Part shown: positions 60,854-64,000 of the stretch, piece after piece | Layout of the letters: each line of letters begins with the position of its first letter | Numbering within the stretch: position 1 is the stretch's first letter | From: Streptacidiphilus rugosus AM-16 | Lineage (GTDB): Bacteria; Actinomycetota; Actinomycetes; Streptomycetales; Streptomycetaceae | Length of the DNA stretch: 64,000 nt | NCBI RefSeq assembly: GCF_000744655.1 | Contig: NZ_JQMJ01000004.1 | Location: 6,510,001-6,574,000, forward strand | Reading direction: 5' to 3' | Position numbers and translations under genes: made by a program | The notes under the pieces: model-generated | The model's input: the letters and a program-made list of their open reading frames with translations, nothing else | Database searches by the model: none | Told to the model about the DNA's origin: nothing

Positions 60854-61513
60854 CTAGCCCAGCTCTTGCGGCGGCTCCACCGGTTGCGCAGCTTCGGTGC
60901 GGGCCACCCAGTAGAGCTGCTTGTGGCCGCGTGCCTCGAACTCGGAGGCGGCGGTCTCCGCGTCGATCCGGTCCTCGAAGCGGGCCACCTCGTAGCGGTT
61001 GCCGTTGTCGTCCTGCCGCATCAGCGTCCACACGGGCTTCCGGTCGCCGGCGGCGACGCCCACGCCGGGCAGGCCGAGGCCGATCCGGCCCAGGTGCCGG
61101 ATGTTCTCCTGGTCCCCCGGCTCCTGGCTGGGCGTGCCGTCGAACCAGGCGTCGAGGATCTCCTCCAGCAGCGCCGGCGAGGTGAGCCGGAGGCTGAGCG
61201 CCAGCACGTTCGCGTCGTTCCAGCGCCGCGCGCCGCCGGCCGTGTACGCGTCCGTGCAGAGCGCGGCCCTGATGCCGGGCAGCTTGTTGGCCGCGATGGA
61301 GGCGCCGGTGCCGGTCCAGCAGCAGACGACGGCCTGGTCGGCACGACCCTCGACGACGTCACGCCCGGCCGTCTCCGAGCAGAAGGCCCAGTCGTCCTTC
61401 TCCTCCGGACGGAGCGCCCCGTGCGGGATGACCGAGTGCCCCCGGCGTCGCAGCTCGGCGACCAGCTGCCGCGCGACGCCCTCGTCCATGTCCGAGGAGA
61501 CCGAGATCCGCAT
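60854..61513 (-). CDS. RpiB/LacAB-family isomerase fused to a SPOR-like domain
   Basis: The 219-residue protein has an RpiB fold in residues 1-145: MRISVSSD, CCWTGTGASIAANKLPG with the catalytic-type Cys64/65, and ARRWNDANVLALSL. Two histidines used by typical RpiB enzymes are replaced: the one after SD (SDMDEG here) and that of HNDAN (WNDAN here), so ribose-5-phosphate isomerisation is uncertain. Residues 160-204 (VWTLMRQDDNGNRY...ARGHKQLYWV) match the small free-standing SPOR-like proteins of streptomycetes, an unusual fusion. ATG 61513 follows a TACGCT box by six bases (leaderless). Confidence 0.85.
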   Translation of the reverse strand: MRISVSSDMDEGVARQLVAELRRRGHSVIPHGALRPEEKDDWAFCSETAGRDVVEGRADQAVVCCWTGTGASIAANKLPGIRAALCTDAYTAGGARRWNDANVLALSLRLTSPALLEEILDAWFDGTPSQEPGDQENIRHLGRIGLGLPGVGVAAGDRKPVWTLMRQDDNGNRYEVARFEDRIDAETAASEFEARGHKQLYWVARTEAAQPVEPPQELG

Positions 61514-61519
61514 GCCGGA

Positions 61520-61525
61520 AGCGTA
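61520..61525 (-). promoter_or_regulatory. -10 box of the RpiB-like gene
   Basis: TACGCT on the minus strand ends exactly six bases before ATG 61513, with no ribosome site. Confidence 0.45.
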
Positions 61526-61543
61526 TCGACCGGGCCACGACAA

Positions 61544-63073
61544 TCAAGCCCGCCGCCGCGCGACGGCCTCGGGGCGTGCCCCCTCGCCCGGCGCCGCGGC
61601 CACGGCGGTGAGGGCGCTCAGCTCGGCCAGTTCGGCGTGGACGGCGTCGGTGAGGCCCCGCGGGTCGTGGTGGGCGTCGGCGAGCCCGTGGACGCCCAGG
61701 TGCACCTTGTCCCTGAGGCGGGAGACGGCGACCGCCACCCGGTGGCCGTGGGCCAGCGGCGCCAGCGGATGGACCGCGGCGAGCGGGGCGCCACCCAGCG
61801 TGAAGGGCAGGCCCGGCAGCGGGACGTCGCTGATCAGGGCGTCGAAGAGGAGCGCCGCCGAGGGCCGCAGCAGCGGGCCGGTGAAGCGCTGCACTCCGGC
61901 CGGCAGCAGGTCGGGGAGGGTGGCCACCGCGCCCGCGCCGCGGAGCGGCCCCTTCTCCTTGTGCGCCGACATCGCCTCGTGGATCCGGTGCAGCCGGACC
62001 AGCGGGTCGGCTTCGGCGAGCGGCAGCGTGACCAGGAATCCGGAGAGCTGGTTGCCCAGCTCGGCCTCCCCCGCCCTGGGCCGGTGGCTCACCGGCACCA
62101 GCACCTGGGTACGGCGGGCGGCCGGGTCGTAGCCGAGTTCGAGGAACCAGCGCCGCAGCGCGCCGGCGAGCACGACCAGGGTCATGTCGTGGAGCGTGCC
62201 GCCGAAGGTGCGCCGCAGTTGGCGGAGCTCGCGCAGGTCCAGCGAGGCGAGCGAGACGACGGGCCGGCCGGGCTCCCCCGAGGTCGAGGGCGAGGTGCGC
62301 AGCGGCGTCGTGGCAGGCAGCAGCAGCGGGCTGCCCAGGGGCTTGCGCGGCACGCCGACGAGGTGGCCGTGGTAGGGCGCGGGGACGACCGGGCGTCTGC
62401 CCTGGCCCAGCCGGGTGCCGACACTGGTGGCGACGTCGGCCAGGATCCCCGCCGAGCGCACGGTGCGGCGCACCAGCCGGTCCACCCCGGACCAGAGCGG
62501 CTGCCCCGCCCCGGCGGAGCCCTGGTCGGCGGGATCGGCGGGGTCAGGGCCGACGGCATCGGGGGCGACCGCCTCGGCCAGCGCCCGGCCGCGGCCGAGG
62601 CGGTCCAGCAGTCTGACCGCCACCTCCACCGCGCGCAGTCCGTCGGCGGCGGCGTGATGCAGTTTCAGCAGCAGGTCGAAGCCCAGCTCCGGCCGCCCGT
62701 CGGTGAGCAGGTGCAGCTCCCAGGGTGCACGGTCCCGCGCCAGCGGCGCCGCCATCAGCTCGGCGGTCAGCCGCTCCAGCGCACCAGGACCGACCAGTCC
62801 GTGCACGCGCACGTGCCGCAGCGCGTCAAAGGACGGGTCCTCGACCCAGCGCGGCGGGTCGAACGGGTTCCACGGCACGTGCACCCGCTGCCGCAGGCGC
62901 GGCGCCTGCTCGGCGCGCCCGGCCAGCAGGGTGGCCAGGGCGGCGGGGTCGGCGGGGCCACCGGGGCCGAACCTGAGCAGCGCCCCCAGGTGCATGGGGG
63001 ACCGGGTGGACTCCAGGCTCCAGAACGTCATGTCCAGAGCGCTGAGACTCGCGGTCGTGGCCGCCACGGGCAC
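61544..63073 (-). CDS. Wax ester synthase/diacylglycerol acyltransferase (WS/DGAT)
   Basis: The 509-residue enzyme has the catalytic HHxxxDG motif at His139-His140...Asp144-Gly145 (KLHHAAADGL), a second family motif around SDVPLPGLPFTLGG, and the C-terminal domain (VSRLRDKVHLGVHGLADAH). It esterifies fatty acyl-CoA to diacylglycerol or fatty alcohols, making storage lipid in the cytoplasm. GTG 63073 has GAAGAGG upstream. It lies between the PPTase gene and the RpiB-like gene on the same strand. Confidence 0.9.
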   Translation of the reverse strand: MPVAATTASLSALDMTFWSLESTRSPMHLGALLRFGPGGPADPAALATLLAGRAEQAPRLRQRVHVPWNPFDPPRWVEDPSFDALRHVRVHGLVGPGALERLTAELMAAPLARDRAPWELHLLTDGRPELGFDLLLKLHHAAADGLRAVEVAVRLLDRLGRGRALAEAVAPDAVGPDPADPADQGSAGAGQPLWSGVDRLVRRTVRSAGILADVATSVGTRLGQGRRPVVPAPYHGHLVGVPRKPLGSPLLLPATTPLRTSPSTSGEPGRPVVSLASLDLRELRQLRRTFGGTLHDMTLVVLAGALRRWFLELGYDPAARRTQVLVPVSHRPRAGEAELGNQLSGFLVTLPLAEADPLVRLHRIHEAMSAHKEKGPLRGAGAVATLPDLLPAGVQRFTGPLLRPSAALLFDALISDVPLPGLPFTLGGAPLAAVHPLAPLAHGHRVAVAVSRLRDKVHLGVHGLADAHHDPRGLTDAVHAELAELSALTAVAAAPGEGARPEAVARRRA

Positions 63074-63164
63074 CGCCTCTTCGGGTGGGTGGGTCGGGGT
63101 GGGTTCGCACTGGGGAACGGCTCCACCCTGACGGACGCCCCTTGCGGCCCGCCTAAGACCCGCC

Positions 63165-64000
63165 TCACCATGGGTCGATTCCGCTCCCGTCCGCGTCGTC
63201 CTCGCCGAGCACCGAGACGACGGCGTCGACGAAGGTGGTCTCCAGCATGGAGTGGGCGGCGGTGTCCGTCGTGGGCCCGAAGCCCGCGCTGTAGACGGCC
63301 GCGGTGACGGTGAAGTCGTCCCCGACCGGGAATGTGGCGAAGGTCCAGCCCTGCTCGTCGGGACCCGTTCCGTGGTCGACTCCGTGGACGGTGACCCGGT
63401 CCCCGTCCAGGCCGAAGCCGAAGTCGGTGAAGCGGAGCTGCATGCCGAGACCGATCGCCTTGCTGTACGCCTCCTTGAGCGTCCACAGCCGGACCAGCTC
63501 GGGGTCGCGCCGCTCGGGCGGCAGGCCGGCGACGAAGGAGAGCTCGTCCTGGGTGCACCAGTGCCGGGCCAGCCCCTGCTCGTAGAACTCGCGGCGGGCG
63601 TCCTCCACGTCGACGCCCACGAAGCCGTGCGAGGTGATGCCGACCAGGATCAGCCCCTCGGTGTGACTGAGGCTGATGTCCAGGGCGTCGTTGCCGCGCA
63701 GGTAGGGGCGGCCGGTGGAGCGGTAGCCGAGTTCCACCGCGTCCGGCGGGACCTGCAACGCCGCGCCCGCCGCGAACTTGAGCAGGATGCGGGAGGAGGC
63801 GAAGCGGTTGCGCACGTCGGGCCTGGCCAGCTCCAGATAGCGGTTCCAGTCCCGGCCCAGCAGACGCCGCAGCCGAGGACCGGCGGCCTCGTGGGGGCGC
63901 CAGTCCTCGGTGCGGGCGTAGACGAGCGTGGTGCCGCGCAGGGCCAGGTCAGCTCCGATCTGCTGCCAGGGCCCTTCCGGTCCGGTGATCCGGATCGGCG
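63165..64000 (-). CDS. 4'-phosphopantetheinyl transferase, 5' end outside window
   Basis: The reading frame is open to the right edge, so the start lies beyond 64000. Visible residues include an N-terminal part (TTLVYARTEDWRPHE) and the Sfp-type catalytic motifs GVDVEDARR (Mg2+ site) and WTLKEAYSKA. It attaches the phosphopantetheine arm from CoA to carrier proteins of polyketide, nonribosomal peptide or fatty acid synthesis. No carrier-protein gene is visible in the window. Confidence 0.88.
   Translation of the reverse strand, partial: PIRITGPEGPWQQIGADLALRGTTLVYARTEDWRPHEAAGPRLRRLLGRDWNRYLELARPDVRNRFASSRILLKFAAGAALQVPPDAVELGYRSTGRPYLRGNDALDISLSHTEGLILVGITSHGFVGVDVEDARREFYEQGLARHWCTQDELSFVAGLPPERRDPELVRLWTLKEAYSKAIGLGMQLRFTDFGFGLDGDRVTVHGVDHGTGPDEQGWTFATFPVGDDFTVTAAVYSAGFGPTTDTAAHSMLETTFVDAVVSVLGEDDADGSGIDPW

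Noticed and set aside
1..64000. tRNA, rRNA, CRISPR, transposase or phage genes
   Set aside because: None was recognised on either strand; the tandem repeats lack the short-repeat/unique-spacer pattern of CRISPR and have no cas genes nearby.

Overview
The window is high-GC actinobacterial DNA, most likely from the Streptomycetaceae (Streptomyces, Kitasatospora or Streptacidiphilus). The signs are strong third-position GC bias, many GTG/TTG starts, purine-rich ribosome sites, mycothiol biosynthesis (mshB), a developmental-type oligopeptide importer pair, two SpoIIE-like phosphatases and streptomycete-style intergenic repeats. Much of it is ordinary conserved chromosome. The gene set from left to right (MgtE-N/CBS protein, mrp, tatB, htrA, anti-sigma, sigE, O-methyltransferase, DUF3117, tag, DivIVA-like, folP2, LOG, dapE, dapC, fdxA, mshB, SBP lipoprotein/typA) closely parallels, from memory, the Mycobacterium tuberculosis Rv1165-Rv1233 interval and the S. 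coelicolor SCO51xx interval. No tRNA, rRNA, CRISPR array, insertion sequence or prophage was seen.

Layout. 1-2.5 kb: tail of an MgtE-N/CBS protein, a DUF1003 membrane protein and the Mrp Fe-S carrier ATPase. 2.5-3.2 kb: composite repeat with a seven-copy 72-bp array. 3.2-8.7 kb: leftward envelope-stress cluster sigE - anti-sigma - htrA - tatB plus a hypothetical gene, with a divergent O-methyltransferase. 8.7-16.7 kb: DUF3117, enoyl-CoA hydratase, tag, DivIVA-like, folP2 paralogue, LOG, dapE and two envelope/secreted proteins. 16.8-20.4 kb: dapC-fdxA, a GNAT enzyme and a transglutaminase-like protein. 20.5-26.8 kb: a K+ channel, an ABC exporter with two-component system, and an S9 peptidase. 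27.1-31 kb: small membrane protein, mshB, DUF6113-like protein and a frameshifted PG_binding_4 protein. 31-43.6 kb: two head-to-tail oligopeptide ABC importers. 44-48 kb: typA and an orphan SBP lipoprotein. 48.3-52.2 kb: a small gene and succinate dehydrogenase sdhCAB. 52.3-58 kb: two large PAS-GAF-SpoIIE-ATPase regulators, the second frameshifted. 58-64 kb: Nudix, an 89-bp repeat array, winged-helix regulator, ECF sigma with putative anti-sigma, an unusual RpiB-like/SPOR-like fusion, WS/DGAT acyltransferase and a partial phosphopantetheinyl transferase.

Cooperation. SigE, its zinc anti-sigma, HtrA and TatB form an envelope stress module with an ECF-type promoter in front of sigE. DapE and DapC act in lysine/peptidoglycan precursor synthesis. 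The two importers and the nearby SBP lipoprotein handle peptides or peptide-like ligands. SdhCAB feeds electrons to quinone. The two SpoIIE-like proteins are probable partner-switching regulators.

The points most worth a second look are a five-copy ~105-bp nested palindrome at gene 3' ends with 72-bp modules amplified beside two copies; two genes broken by single-base frameshifts in G/C runs; a phosphosugar-isomerase fold lacking the usual histidines and fused to a small SPOR-like domain; an O-methyltransferase with a possible ATC start; an LpqW-like lipoprotein beside typA; and a recurrent -10/start-codon spacing that predicts leaderless mRNAs.
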